64,000 bases of DNA from NCBI RefSeq assembly GCF_902459465.1, contig NC_047063.1, positions 2,976,001 to 3,040,000 on the forward strand, written 5' to 3'. This document shows, piece by piece, positions 31,012 through 42,700 of the stretch. A program made the position numbers and the translations under genes. The stretch comes from Asterias rubens. Taxonomy: Eukaryota > Echinodermata > Asteroidea > Forcipulatida > Asteriidae. The notes below the pieces were generated by a model. That model was not told where the DNA came from and did not search any database. It worked only from the letters and a program-made list of their open reading frames with translations. Position 1 is the stretch's first letter. Each line of letters begins with the position of its first letter.

Positions 31012-33583
31012 ATGTCTGGAGCTATTAAGAAGGTAAATTTAAACTACAAAACACTAAATATTACTTAGATTAGTAAAGGCATTGTCATTCTGGTTTCATC
31101 GTAGCCTTTTGTGACTTTTAAACCATTCCATTTGGCTAGATAGAGAAATTGCCAGTTTCCGGACGCAAATCAGATTGTCCTTTAAAACCACACACTTGGT
31201 GTGTGTGTTTTAGCCATATGGGCATGGAGCTGACACAAGATGGGTCCTCTGGTGTCCTGACCTCGGACGTGTGGCCAATGATTCAGACTTTAATTAAAAA
31301 CAATCAAATAAGAGATACTAGGCCCAAACTAAAAGTGATATATATATAGCCATTGACAATTGTATTTCATGGATGCTCTAGTCTAGGTAGGGAGTCTATT
31401 CTAAGTAAAGAAGTGGCAGTCATCATGACATGGCCGACGGTTGGATGCGGAAACTGTTTGACTTCACTACAACAGAGGAATCCACCCTGGGCCAAAGATG
31501 AGATGGAAAAGTTTCTGTATCACGCCACCACTTTTTCATTTGATATGAAAAAATATAGTATCTAATTGTTATTCGATTAGATTAGCCCACCTTCTCCTAA
31601 AGGTTTGACTATAAATGAGGTTCATTCGGCTTTCATCCCCATGAACCTAAAGTAGATGATTGCGGAATGAACATTATAGTTCTAGGAGTAAGCCCATCAA
31701 CAAGATCAATGTTGAGCCAAGGTTACTGTACAATACAAAGACTCTGTGCCAATAAATAATGAGGAATAAGTTTTTAGACTAAAAGTAAAAGGAGAAACTT
31801 GAAGAAGGAAAGCCAACAAAAGTTTAAGATTTTAAAGTTTTTAAAACTTTATTTCATTTTGGGCCATTATTTTAAGATTAAATACAGTTTGATACTAACT
31901 GATAACTTGAGACAAGTTTTGAAAACTATCGAGGTCTTAAAAAATGGTGGAGTTGAGATGGCCCTGGTCTGTATCTGATAGCTACTGTGTGCAAACTCCA
32001 TCTGGTGGATATCCAGAACAGGGCGCCGTCGCAAAGCTGGCAGCAAGCATTTTAGTGAAGAGTCCCCCTGGTTTGTTCAAGTAAACTACTGGAACTTAAT
32101 TTAGTACGTACAACCCAGTTATATTTCCTAGTTCAGTTTTCCCATCGTATTCTTTGACGTGTAAACTTTAACAGCTCCATAAAAAATAAAATGCTGGACT
32201 CCCACCACTTCTTGATGTAGAGGGTAAGTTAGTAAAGGGAGTCCTACATATCCTTTATGCAAACTCTCCTGTGATTATAGAGTCAGTCTGTTAATTCTCC
32301 GCAACTTTTGGTCATATTCTTTACAGAGCACCGGTCTTTTTGGTCTCGCTGTTGAAGCCAAACCCCATGAGGTAAGTTTAACAGGCCTGTATGTTTCTTT
32401 TTTTAAAGGGCAATGACCACTGCGAGGGCATCAAGGCAATTGCCTTCGTTGCCTCCGTGAAGCAAGGCCTTTTTGAACGTGGGCAAGAAGATTTTAGAAC
32501 CAGTGAGGGGTGCATTAGGGCTAGGGTGCACCACGGATTAAAGAACCATCATGCAAAACTTAAGTTTAAAACTTAAGTTTAGAGTGTGCGTGTCCAAACT
32601 TTAACTGGCAAGGTCATGAGTAGTCCCAAATGGACAGCTGGCTAGACCATTGGACCACTTGAATGTTCTGCTCTAACCGCATCATTATCCCAGAAGAACA
32701 GGCGCTATCCCACATGAGTGAATGTGGATATGCGCATAAGCAGTTTGAACATTCAAACGGAAAAGTCCGGCAGCTGAACAGGTCCATGAGTAAGCACTGG
32801 AATACATACCTCATCCGATTAAAAGGTTCCTACCATTTCGACTATTAAGACCTTTCCTCATAGTCCAGGGCCCATAAAGCTGTTTAGCAGAAAATACTGC
32901 TTCGCAAATTTCTATGCTAAGCAAAAAAAAGGTAGGGCACCAGTCACAACAATGTGAGCTAAAAGGTCTTTTGGCCGCAACCAGTTTCTGCTAAGCAATA
33001 TTTGTTTGCGCTTACATGTTGCAAGGTTCTGTGCTTACAAGCTTTGTGAAACTGGGCCCAGTTGCATTAGTAGTAGAGGAGTACCGACTCTATAGAGAAT
33101 TTGAAGAGTCTTATTTTCAAACCTCTTTACATCCTAAACATCCTGACTTTCTTCCAGACTTTCTGTCCAACCAAGAATGAACTCCTGTGTCTTTCTTACC
33201 TTTCATCAATGAGAAAATACACTCCTTGTTTGTTACTTTTGTTTCATCGTTCTCTTCTTTTCTTATGAATTTTGTAGAAATTGCAGATTCTTTACTCCAA
33301 GATTTTGGTCGCCCTGCAAGTGCTCCCAAAGGACGCCTCGTACAGAAAGTACACAGAGCAGATTGTCAACGGCAAACTAGAAATGGTCAAAGAAGTAAGT
33401 AAAAACAACAACAATGGGAAGTGTAGAATTTGGAACATCGTTTGATATACCATTCACCATTTGTTTTTATTTTCCTGTCTTATTGTTTGGAACTTTATAT
33501 GTTGGTGGAAGTTGGTGCCCTTTGGGCATTGGCAGGACAGCAGAGGAAAGGGGTTCCTGCTAAGAACTCTTGCCCCCCACCTC

Positions 33584-33628
<45 letters not shown>

Positions 33629-35106
33629 GGGCATTTATATAGCGCCACTACGTCAAGAACGCAGCGCATTAAATAGGGTATAGAGAATGTTTGAAACACC
33701 TCTTGTGTGTGTCCCCCCCCCCACCCACACCTTTGAAACGATGAACTACTGAATGGTAGGTTTAAAGTGTTCCCCCCCCCCTCACAAGGACAATTTCTGG
33801 TGCCAATGCCTCTGTTATGTGAAGTAAGCCTGGAACCAGTCACAAAAAGTTCACATAATGTTTTATTGTGGCTGGTTGCCCTTCTCTCATTCGCACACTT
33901 ATTTTTTTTCAAGCTAAATTGTTTGGTTTTATGAAGGACCTAAAATATGTAACATTATTTTTGCATAAGTATGAACTACAGGTAAAAGGGTATCAAAATT
34001 TGCTGGAAACTTTAAACTGGGTGTCTTTATTGATCACTTACAAAACATATGAAATAGGGTGTCCAAAAGACACACAGACACCCATCTGGCTAACACTTTG
34101 GACTACCCCAAACATAGGCATCTAAAGTTTTAATGTGTAATACAATTTTTGTTTTTTCACCAGGAACCCAATATACAGAAACTAGAAAAGAAAATCAACT
34201 GTGGTCAAATTGAAGAAGTTATATTGCAGGTAAAAAATTAAACTATGGTTTCATCTTTTCTTTATTTTTTTCTCGAAACAAGCTGAAAGTTGTTACTGTT
34301 GACCAAGAGTTACCTCACAGGCTCCATTGGGGTTAAACAAAAGTGGAACAATGCCAAATGTTATTTGTAGTATTGTAACTGGGCCCAATTTCATGTCTTT
34401 GCTTACCGTAAGTACAGAAACAGCACTTACGGAAGCAGGGAATTCTGTGCTTACAGCAAGCGTACTTACAGCAAGCGTATTTCACAGGTTAGCGGTACTC
34501 AATGTTACTAGGCATTTACAAGGCTAGCACAGAAATTTGGCGCTTGCACGTAAGCAGGGAATCGTGATCGTAAGCCCAGAATTCGGCGGTAAGCAGAGCC
34601 ACGAAATTGGGCCCTGATTTTACAAGCTCAGATAATGAGGACAAGGACAATGATCATTATGTGTATGCTTAATGGCAGATTCTAACATGGGCATTGATTC
34701 ATATAACATCAATAACAAACAGTAGTGTTGAAGTATAGTATAGACCTGATGCACATGATGTCATACCAGTAGAGCGCCCTCACCTAAAGGTAAAAAAGCG
34801 GCCGTTCATTGGCCAAACCTGTGTGCGGCGCGCACAAATCTGTGCATTTTGATCATTTTGCCATTGTTTACCTTAAAGATGGCGGCTGGATGACATCAAT
34901 GCATAAAGTCTATTACAACAACAAAACATGCAAAGAGGATATTGCAATTAGTACATTTTATATTTCATATCTTTCATAAACAAATTTTGTTTTTTTTGTT
35001 TTTGAAGGCTGAAGCTGAACTGTCTCTAGCACGAAATATGAAAGAATGGAATTCGGCCGATCCTTTAAAGGAAGAAGCCCCTACAGGTCAATGGAAGTGG
35101 CCATGA
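31012..35106 (+). CDS. NDUFA5: NADH:ubiquinone oxidoreductase subunit A5 (complex I-B13)
   Basis: Five coding exons: 31012-31032, 32327-32371, 33278-33394, 34164-34229 and 35008-35106. All junctions are GT-AG and phase 0. The spliced product is 115 residues; the human protein has 116. Family marks are [16 protein letters not shown] at the start, [39 protein letters not shown] and the C-terminal GQWKWP. This is an accessory subunit of the matrix arm of respiratory complex I at the inner mitochondrial membrane, needed for assembly of the Q-module region. It is imported without a cleaved presequence, consistent with the short N-terminus. Introns carry MITEs (32868-33060, 34381-34614), and the presumed 3'UTR holds another (35391-35660). 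A candidate AATAAA lies at 36033-36038. Confidence 0.95.
32868..33060. mobile_element. GGGCCCA-ended MITE in an NDUFA5 intron
   Basis: It runs from 'gggcccataaagctg' to 'gtgaaactgggccca' and has internal 'tgctaagca' and 'gcttacatg' motifs. It is a diverged member of the family also seen at 34381, 41303 and 50135. Confidence 0.55.
33585..33672 (-). mobile_element. LINE 3' tail seeding an (ACAT)n microsatellite
   Basis: On the - strand 'gtggcgctatataaatgcc' is followed by a tetranucleotide run of about ten units (+ strand 33585-33627). The 'gcgctatataaat' end with a simple repeat tail matches the LINE end at about 52405, so the microsatellite probably arose from the retroposon tail. Confidence 0.55.
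34381..34614. mobile_element. GGGCCCAATTTCAT palindromic MITE
   Basis: Inverted ends: 'gggcccaatttcat' at the left and 'gaaattgggccc' at the right. The arms contain 'tgcttaccgtaag' and 'ggcggtaagcagagcc'. It lies in the fourth NDUFA5 intron. Confidence 0.75.
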
Positions 35107-36240
35107 GTCTTGCCCACCATAGATCACATGACGTGTGACATCATTTGTTGACTTTCAGAAAGCCCTCTTTCTAGTGCCAGGTCAATATTTTACATGAATG
35201 CAATATCATTTTCTCAGTCAAAAGCAGGAATTCCTACAAATGATGCATGCTTTGAAGAGTGCTTGTGAACAATAATCAAGTGTAGGTGTTTGGATTTAAT
35301 GCGGCAAACTTGAGATTGTGATTCTTTTGTTCTGATAGAGGTTTCTTGTTTCAATTAATACAAGTGTGTCACTAGTCACCATTCCTTAGGTAGACTTGTG
35401 GACAAGGCGTTAAATGTCTGTCTCGGTGATAGCATTCTGAGTCTCTCCGCGACACTGGCGATATTCTCGCAAGCCTGCTGGCCCCCGCAAGACTACCGCT
35501 CTCGCACTGCGCAGTCTCGTTTATCGGGAGAGTAATCGCCAGCAAGCAGTTTTGCGCAACAGCAGTAATTGATCGCGGAGATCTGAATCATTACGCCACC
35601 ACCCACCACTCCTCGACTATCTCTCCACGACAAACCATTAACGACTTGTCCACAAGTCTATCCCTTAGGTTGTACAAAGAAATTGAAGTAATAATGAGAT
35701 TTGTTTCTAGGCATTGCCACGTTGTTTTGTTTGTTGGACTTTGAGTAACTTAAAAGCCATTAGTGTCATTGGTTTGAAGAATGGTTTTTATATAATTATA
35801 AAAGGCACCTTTTGGGTTTAATCTGCAATCATTATTTTTCTAATCTTCCCCAAAGATTACTTGAAAGTAATTTCCTACTTGGAAGGATAAGTAGTTTTTG
35901 TTTTCCTCTTTTCAAAGTAATATACCCAACAAAAAGGTGTGAACAAAAACAAAAGGCTGGTGCATTATTTTGAAATGAAAAATTAGTATTTATCACACTT
36001 GTACACAAGAACTGAAGAAATAGTCGCACTGTAATAAAACATCTTCATAACCAAAAAAAAAAAAAAGACTTTGAAAATCTTGGAAAATTTAAAACAGTTG
36101 AGAATAAATTTCTTCTGTCCTCACTTCTTTTGAGATTTGCAAAAGATGACCCAAAATATATCAGCCATGTGAAACTTTATCTGAAACTGCTAAATGTTGG
36201 GTTATTCTTAATTTAAAGCTATGTTGGATGAATAAACACT
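35107..36240 (+). other. Presumed NDUFA5 3'UTR
   Basis: Non-coding after the stop. It contains the MITE at 35391-35660, AATAAA at 36033-36038 followed by a 15-A run at 36051, and a second AATAAA near 36230. Confidence 0.5.
35391..35660. mobile_element. TAGACTTGTGGACAAG-ended MITE
   Basis: Terminal inverted repeats of about 23 bp (tagacttgtggacaag and cttgtccacaagtcta), with inner arms pairing through ctggcgat/atcgccag. 'ccttagg' occurs just outside both ends, a likely target-site duplication of about 7 bp. Confidence 0.75.
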
Positions 36241-37075
36241 GTGTTAATATACCTGAAAACAAATTATGTGTCTTTTTCTTCAGATATTATTGTTCTCAGA
36301 AATGTTTCTTGGGCAGACATTTTTATATTGGCCTTTTGGAAATACGGTGTGGACACTTTTGAAGTTGACTGTTTGGTTTGGGTAGATGCTGACGAATGTA
36401 CACAAACCTAATAATGTAGTTCCATAGTTGTCTTGATTTATGGTTGTTTTCACCTTACCTCAAAGTAGCTTATTTATTGAGTTTATAGCCTTGCCTGTGT
36501 GATAGCCTTGCCTGTGTGACAAGATTGTTTGAAAAGTTCAAGAGTGTTAAAAATTCATTTCACACTAGTGAAGCTTATAGAGCCATTACATCTTTGTAAT
36601 TATTGTGGGCGGTTTCATGAAGCTGTTTATGTAGAGACTGTGTTTACCTGCTTAGCAACACAAAGCAGTGAAACAAGCATTTTTTCAGCTTAACTTCTTC
36701 AAGATATAAGAGATGTTAAATTTGCAAATTGAACATCTCTTATACCGTTGCGGTACCCGCTGCCAAAACAAAGGATTCGAACTGCCTCCAGCTACCGGGC
36801 AACCTCGGTAGTCTAGTTCGTAAGACACTGCTCTAGAATTGCAAGGGTTGTGGGTTCGAATCCCACTCGAGTAACATGCCTGTGATATTTGTTTACAGGA
36901 CTCGGGAAAGTACTGAGTATACAGTGCGAACACACATCTGTGTATGGGTAAAAATCAAAATGAATATTCGTCAAGATAAAAAAAAGTGCTCACATTCATA
37001 TTTATGTGTACTATAACTAGAACCTGTTTTATAAAATTTCAACAAACAATTTTGAAGGGGAAAAAAAATTCAATC
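36241..37075. other. Intergenic DNA with a SINE
   Basis: No gene. It contains the tRNA-related SINE at 36750-36950. A 'cggtttcatgaagctg' segment near 36608 resembles the GGGCCCAATTTCAT MITE family. Confidence 0.5.
36750..36950 (+). mobile_element. tRNA-related SINE
   Basis: It starts with 'gcggtacccgctgcc' and carries 'ggattcgaactgcctccagc'. The tRNA-like head has a good T-arm (gtgggttcgaatcccac) and the tail has 'actgagtatacagtgc'. Same family as 3101-3868. The anticodon stem is broken, so it is not a functional tRNA. Confidence 0.65.
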
Positions 37076-37147
37076 CTCCCCGGCGGGGAATCGAACCCCG
37101 GTCTCCTGAGTGACAGTCAGAGATACTTACCACTATACTACCGAGGA
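37076..37147 (-). tRNA. tRNA-Asp (GTC)
   Basis: The 72-nt - strand sequence begins TCCTCGGTAGTATAGTGG and folds fully. Acceptor TCCTCGG pairs with CCGGGGA (one T-G wobble). The anticodon arm is TCTGA-CTGTCAC-TCAGG with anticodon GTC at 37112-37114. The T-arm is CCGGG-GTTCGATT-CCCGG-like, and the discriminator base is G. It closely follows the animal tRNA-Asp consensus. A run of eight T on the - strand (37061-37068) just beyond the 3' end is a good RNA polymerase III terminator. The gene sits alone in intergenic DNA. Confidence 0.93.
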
Positions 37148-38613
37148 TTGTTACAGATGAGGCGATTTTGTAAGTACTCAAACAATTTAACAGTAAATAA
37201 AAGATTTCTCCTCTTTTTATTACTCTTTTGTAAAAACTATTTATTGTTCAAAATTATCTCCTGGACTTTCTGCTTTATGAAATTGAATTATTAGCGTCGT
37301 CGTGTGGGTGTGTTTAATTTTAACAGGCAATTGCAAAGGGCGTACTCGTCCACCTACCTACAGAGGGCGCTATTGTAAGCTAACCATTCGTTTTTTTCGT
37401 CTGCATTTCACTGTACACAGCTTCCTCCTAAACAGACAAATTATTACCAGTATACAAAGTCTAAAGTCTATGTATGTATGTTTTAGGTATGTTTTAAGAT
37501 AACGATCTGTGCCTCTTCAAGTCCTATAATTTATGTGCAGTTTTTTGACCGAAATTAATGATTGTTAACGAGTTCAAAATCAAAAGAGGGCGCTCTGTCA
37601 TGAAACCAGGAAATAACTTTTTCAAGTTTCTGCAAAACTAACTCGCCTGATTTTGCAGGCAATTGCAGTGATTTCTATCCGCTGCATGTGGTATGGTAGC
37701 GTGAGACGGAACTTAATTAAAATATCAGGTATTGTCCTGCTGCTGTCCAGCTAGTTGTGGTGAATGTTTTGTTGACTGTGTTTTCTTCTACCATGATCAA
37801 CTCATGAGTGACTGTCAGTTCAACAAAAAAATATTAATTTGTAATAATAATGTAAGTAAGATTTTTATGTTTTTAAAAATGATAGATTAATTGATTGTTA
37901 AAATTGAATTTTTTGAATTATTAAACAAATACACATGGTCACCATATACTTCTAGAAACTATAACTTATAAGGCTCCTCACAGGGGAGCCTTATAATATA
38001 GTTTCTAGGTAGAAGTAGTCACCATGATCATGAATATGATGTTTTGGACCATCAATTACAAAAAAAAAGAAGAGCGTGCCATGCCTGCAAATGATCATCT
38101 TTTTCTCCCCTCTTTTTGTCTCCTTTTTTTGTTGGGGGGGGGAGGGGGGGGAGGGGACACGACGACAAATGGGGAGGCATGGCACTAGCAAGGTTATAAC
38201 AGTTATTGTGGAACGTTAGAGAAAGGCCATATATGAGAATTACAAGAATACCAGAAAGTCTGGAACTAACTGGGGTTGATTGATTGAGGCGTCCGATGCG
38301 GACCAGGGAAATGCCCTCCTTGCTTTACAGTTATCTTTTTGATTGATCAGCATCCCCAGAAATGTCTTTATCTGTACACGTACATTTCTTCAGAATCTTC
38401 AGAAATTATACTGCGTGAAAAACGCTTCGGATTTGGAAGGCTTTTTTAAACACACAGTTGGGCTTCTGAATGTGATTTTTGTTCACATTCACAATATTCA
38501 ATAAGACCTTTATTACAACTACATCTCCAAGTCCTTGACCTGCTGAGTGGATGTCAAAGAGTGTAGGCTATATTAGGCCTAGCATTGCAAGTACGGCTTT
38601 AGTAGAGTATTGT
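37148..38613. other. Intergenic DNA with a strong small hairpin
   Basis: No gene recognised. It contains a hairpin at 37949-38015 (arms ttctagaaactata and tatagtttctagg, inner ggctcc/ggagcc) and a purine/pyrimidine-biased tract at 38100-38160. Confidence 0.5.
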
Positions 38614-38745
38614 AAGGCCGTGTCCGAATTGGCGATATTGGCTACAGCTACGGCTAGATCAGCGCGTCTGTCAGTGTTGAAGAATAGCAGACTCGTGCGC
38701 CTTAGCAGTAGCTGTAGCCGAAGTCGCCAGTTCGGACACGGCCTA
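38614..38745. mobile_element. Short GGCCGTGTCCGAA MITE
   Basis: Inverted ends 'aggccgtgtccgaattggcg' and 'cgccagttcggacacggcct' enclose a ~90-bp centre with a second pair (ctacagctac/gtagctgtag). It is a compact non-autonomous DNA transposon. Confidence 0.8.
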
Positions 38746-39732
38746 AGTACAGTATTACTCCTGAAAGCCAAGCCTACCTGAAAGTTGTTGGGTCGTCAAT
38801 TGAATATTAGTCTTGCAGGTTTTGTCCTTTTAAAAACCAAAACCTTTTCAGTGACTAGCCAGCAGTGCAAGTTAGCTTGTCATTTCACTGATTCATCAAC
38901 TTTTTAAAATTGTCTTTTATTGGAGTTTCTTTTATAAAAGCAATGAACAACAATTCGACATCAATCTTTACTCTGGCGTTTAGCAAGGGGACTGTTAAGG
39001 GAATCTCTGGTATTGTAGAATTGTATTGAGTTTTTCACTGGCTGATCCAGATTTCTTTGAACTGCCTTTTTGAAGATATTTATGTATTTGCCTTTTTATA
39101 TTGTTTTCTTTGGAAACCCCTATTGAGATTGTATGTTGTAATTTGGTAATTGACTTGTTACCTCTGTGGTATTCTGCGCTTTGAGGCTTTGAGGCAATTT
39201 GATATAAATATATTTTTATTATTATATTTGTATTATTATTATTATTGTTATTATTGAGAGTTGATTGGATGCCTTTCACTGATCGAGGCTCCAGCTCCCC
39301 CCCCCCCCCGCATCTCTTCCCGGATTATCATCTGCGTGCAGTCTCTTCCTTTTTCATTGAATTGAAGTGTACTTAAACTCTAAATCAGGCCAATTTCCTG
39401 CAATAATACAATTGTTTATTTCCAGAGAGATACCGAGCGAATACACTTCATGAAAAAAACACCTGTACACCAAGTCTATTTGTCTAGGCTCATCTGCCTA
39501 TGAACGTCATTGCTGTTTGAGGATATCCTTTGAAAAACACAAAAATTCACTGACAACAAATAGACAAAGGAGCCCTTGAAGCTTTCGGACGAACTATGAA
39601 CAATTACCTCAGGATTTGAGGTCCACTCGTATCAAAACAGGAAAAAGGGAGTCGATGACATATGTGTGATAAAAATACCTCTTCTGGGAAACCCAGTTTT
39701 ACCGACTACATAAAAAAGGAGTGTGACTGAGT
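38746..39732. other. Upstream DNA of the SH2 gene with a LINE 3' end
   Basis: From about 38990 to 39255 a + strand LINE 3' terminus is recognisable (ctgcgctttgaggc, then ATT-rich tail repeats). A C-run follows at 39297. An in-frame TGA three codons before the SH2 gene ATG (39724-39726) is within this stretch. No TATA box is obvious. Confidence 0.45.
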
Positions 39733-42700
39733 ATGGCCAGACCAAGCGATCTTGTTTTGAGAGAGAGTAACAACAGTGTCAGCATGCCTCCCATAGTGCC
39801 AGTCAGAAGTCCGGTGGTAGCAAATCGAATGCATAGAGGTGCCAGCGGAGGAGGAAGAGGCAAATTGGACGAGGCTCGCAACTATGAGTTTTACTTTGGG
39901 AAAATCCCTAATAATCAGGTAAGGAATGTTTGAGGTCACTTCTCTAGAATCCAAACTAGGATGGTTGTCAGTGTTCAGTAGGCCTATTAATAAGGCTGAA
40001 AAGAAACTTTTTGGGGGGGGGTTCTTACTTGAACTTTCTTGAATCCACCGACGCCATCACACAACAGGGGAGGAGACGGTGGTTCTGGTTACTGGGGCAG
40101 ACAGCTTAGATGTAGAGCCCCCCGACATTCTTTAGGAATTTGTCCACATGTCCCCCGAAAGTGGGACATGTGGTTTGCATTTACCCATCCTTGCATTTTC
40201 ACTCGTATTTCCCAAAAATTAGTGGACTTCACCTGTTTTGTTTTTTCGTATTTTTTACCAATTTGTGATAATGCAAGTCAGTATCCATCAACTTACCCAC
40301 TTTGCTCTTCATTAGAAGAAGAACAAGTATCATCTGTCACTTAGCTGATTTACCCAGCCCCTGATAGAACAGGAAGTAAGGCTGCCGAAATTGCTTTTAG
40401 AAACGGCTCTCTCTGAAGTGGAGTAGTTTCGAGAAAGAAGTAATTTTCCACGAATTTGATTTCGAGACCTCAGATTTAGAATTTGAGGTCTTGAAATCAA
40501 CCATCTAAACGCACACAACTTTGTGTGACAGGGGTGTTTTTTCTTTCATTATTATCTCGTAACTTCGATGACCGATTGAGCTAAAGTTTTCACAGGTTTG
40601 TTATTTTATGCTTATGTTGGGATACACGAAGTGAGAAGACTGGTCTTTGACAATTACCAATAGTGGTGTCCAATGTCTTTTCACTGTATAATCAGTACTT
40701 TCCCTTTGTAGAAAGTTTTGTACATGATAACATTTATGTTTTGTATTGTAATTTTGTAAAACTGTTTTGACTTTAAATGTACTTCCATGTTTTCTTACAC
40801 TTGCCCATACTTGCATTTTCACTCTTCCAAAATTTGGGCTTCATTCACCTATTTTGTTTTTTGTCAACTTATCCACTTTGTTTTTTGTAGCATTGTAGTT
40901 TTACCGTTTTTACTGTACAAACTTCCATGTTTTCTACTGTTGTTTTTGCATTTTTGGTGTTGTCTTTGATATATTAATGTGTAATTAAGGATCTCCATTT
41001 ATTGGGCCTGCATGCTTGCTCAGGGTTTCCCTGTTGCACTAAGTCATAGTTTTTCTTTTCTTTAGCAATACAGGTAAAATAAAACTTATCAATTTAAAAT
41101 AATAAATTCTGCCCTGACTTTTAAAAAAGTATTGTGTTTTATCGTTATGGACAGGTTGAGGAACTGCTGAAGCCACACATGGAGAAGAGAGGTGCGTTTC
41201 TACTTCGTGACAGCAACACCGAGGAGGGGATGCTCACAATATCTGTGGTGTAAGTATTAATAATATCAATAGATTTTTATGTATAGCGCTTTATCACAGG
41301 CTGGGCCCAATTTCATGGCTCTGCTTACCACTGAATTCTGCGCTTACGATCGTGATTCCCCGCTTACGCATGCGCAGAAGCCAAAATTCACAGCTTACCC
41401 GTGAAATACGCTTGCCGTAAGAATTCCCTGCTTCCGTAAGCGTCGATTCTGTGCTTACGGTAAGCAGAGCCATGAAATTGGGCCATATATAAATGCCTAG
41501 CCCCTTCTCTTATTTCAGCCAGGGTTTGTTTTCGCGGTCGTAACCATTGACTGTTTCATTTGAATTGGCCATTGGTTTTAAAAGTTATTGGTTACAGTCG
41601 CGAAAATGCACCACTGGTTTCTTCATATGTGATGCAAAATATAGGCCTAAACAAAGAAGCAGAACAAGGAAATACTCCATGTTCCAAAGCAGAAAGTGAA
41701 ACTTGAAGCTTCAATTATCCCGGATTGTTATCCCAGGCTCAGAGGAAATGGTCGAGGTCACTCGGTCCTCATGTTCTCAGGAAAATAGGATGTCACGCAC
41801 AGGGATTCACCCAGTGTGGGAATTCCCCAAAACACTTTCTGAAAGTTCAACTTGAGTTGCGGTTTTGTATATGTATGTGTCATTGCAAAACAAAGGCCAT
41901 GCGATTTTGCAAATAAAACAGGAAACTAGGAACAATACAATGTATATTCGGACTTTACATCCACTGTGAGTGTACTACCTGTAAGTTGTTGTGCATCAAA
42001 ATAAAGGAGGATAAGTTTTATAGACACTCGGGCCTGATACTTCACGGAGGCAATTGCCTCCGTGTCTCCTGGTCATTGCTTGCCTTGGTGCCCTTGAAAT
42101 GCTCCAGTACAAAGTTGCAATTTCATCATAGGGTGCCCTATGCCAAGAAAAAAATGCCTTGGTGCCCTGGACATTCATTCATGTTGTTTTGGTAAACAAA
42201 CACACATTTGTCTACCTTTTTGTTTTGCTTTTGAATGTTTGTATTCAATGTTTCCTTGGACTTTGCTTGAATTTTATTGTGTAAATCGCATCCATGGGTC
42301 TTTTTTGAAAATGCGCTTTATCAATCTTTTTTAATAATAATTTAAATAATGAAAGTGTTAAGTCTTGCTTGTGTGATATGGAATGATTTGAATGTAAAGA
42401 TAGTTGGGGAGAAGGGAGCTAGTAAACAAAATACTGTTTGACTGTGATATTGATAGAACCATTGGTCTGGTTTCACTTACATATAATATGTAAGTTTCTA
42501 TTAAATTCTATTCAATTACAGAACTACATTGTAAGGCATAATAAAAGACAATAAAAATAAATTAGCGGGAAAGTGTGTGGAGGCAAGACCCAAAATATAC
42601 CTGGTAGCTTGTAGGGGCTAGCCTTAACATTAACAAAATACATTTAAGGTACATACATGCTGATGGCGCTCTCACACTGTGGTGAATATAATAGTGAATG

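Noticed and set aside
33454-33912. 152-residue - strand frame
   Set aside because: It crosses an (ACAT)n microsatellite and C-runs and lies opposite NDUFA5 intron sequence; no similarity is recognised.
36810-36880. tRNA gene next to tRNA-Asp
   Set aside because: The T-arm is perfect but the anticodon arm is broken and the SINE tail follows.
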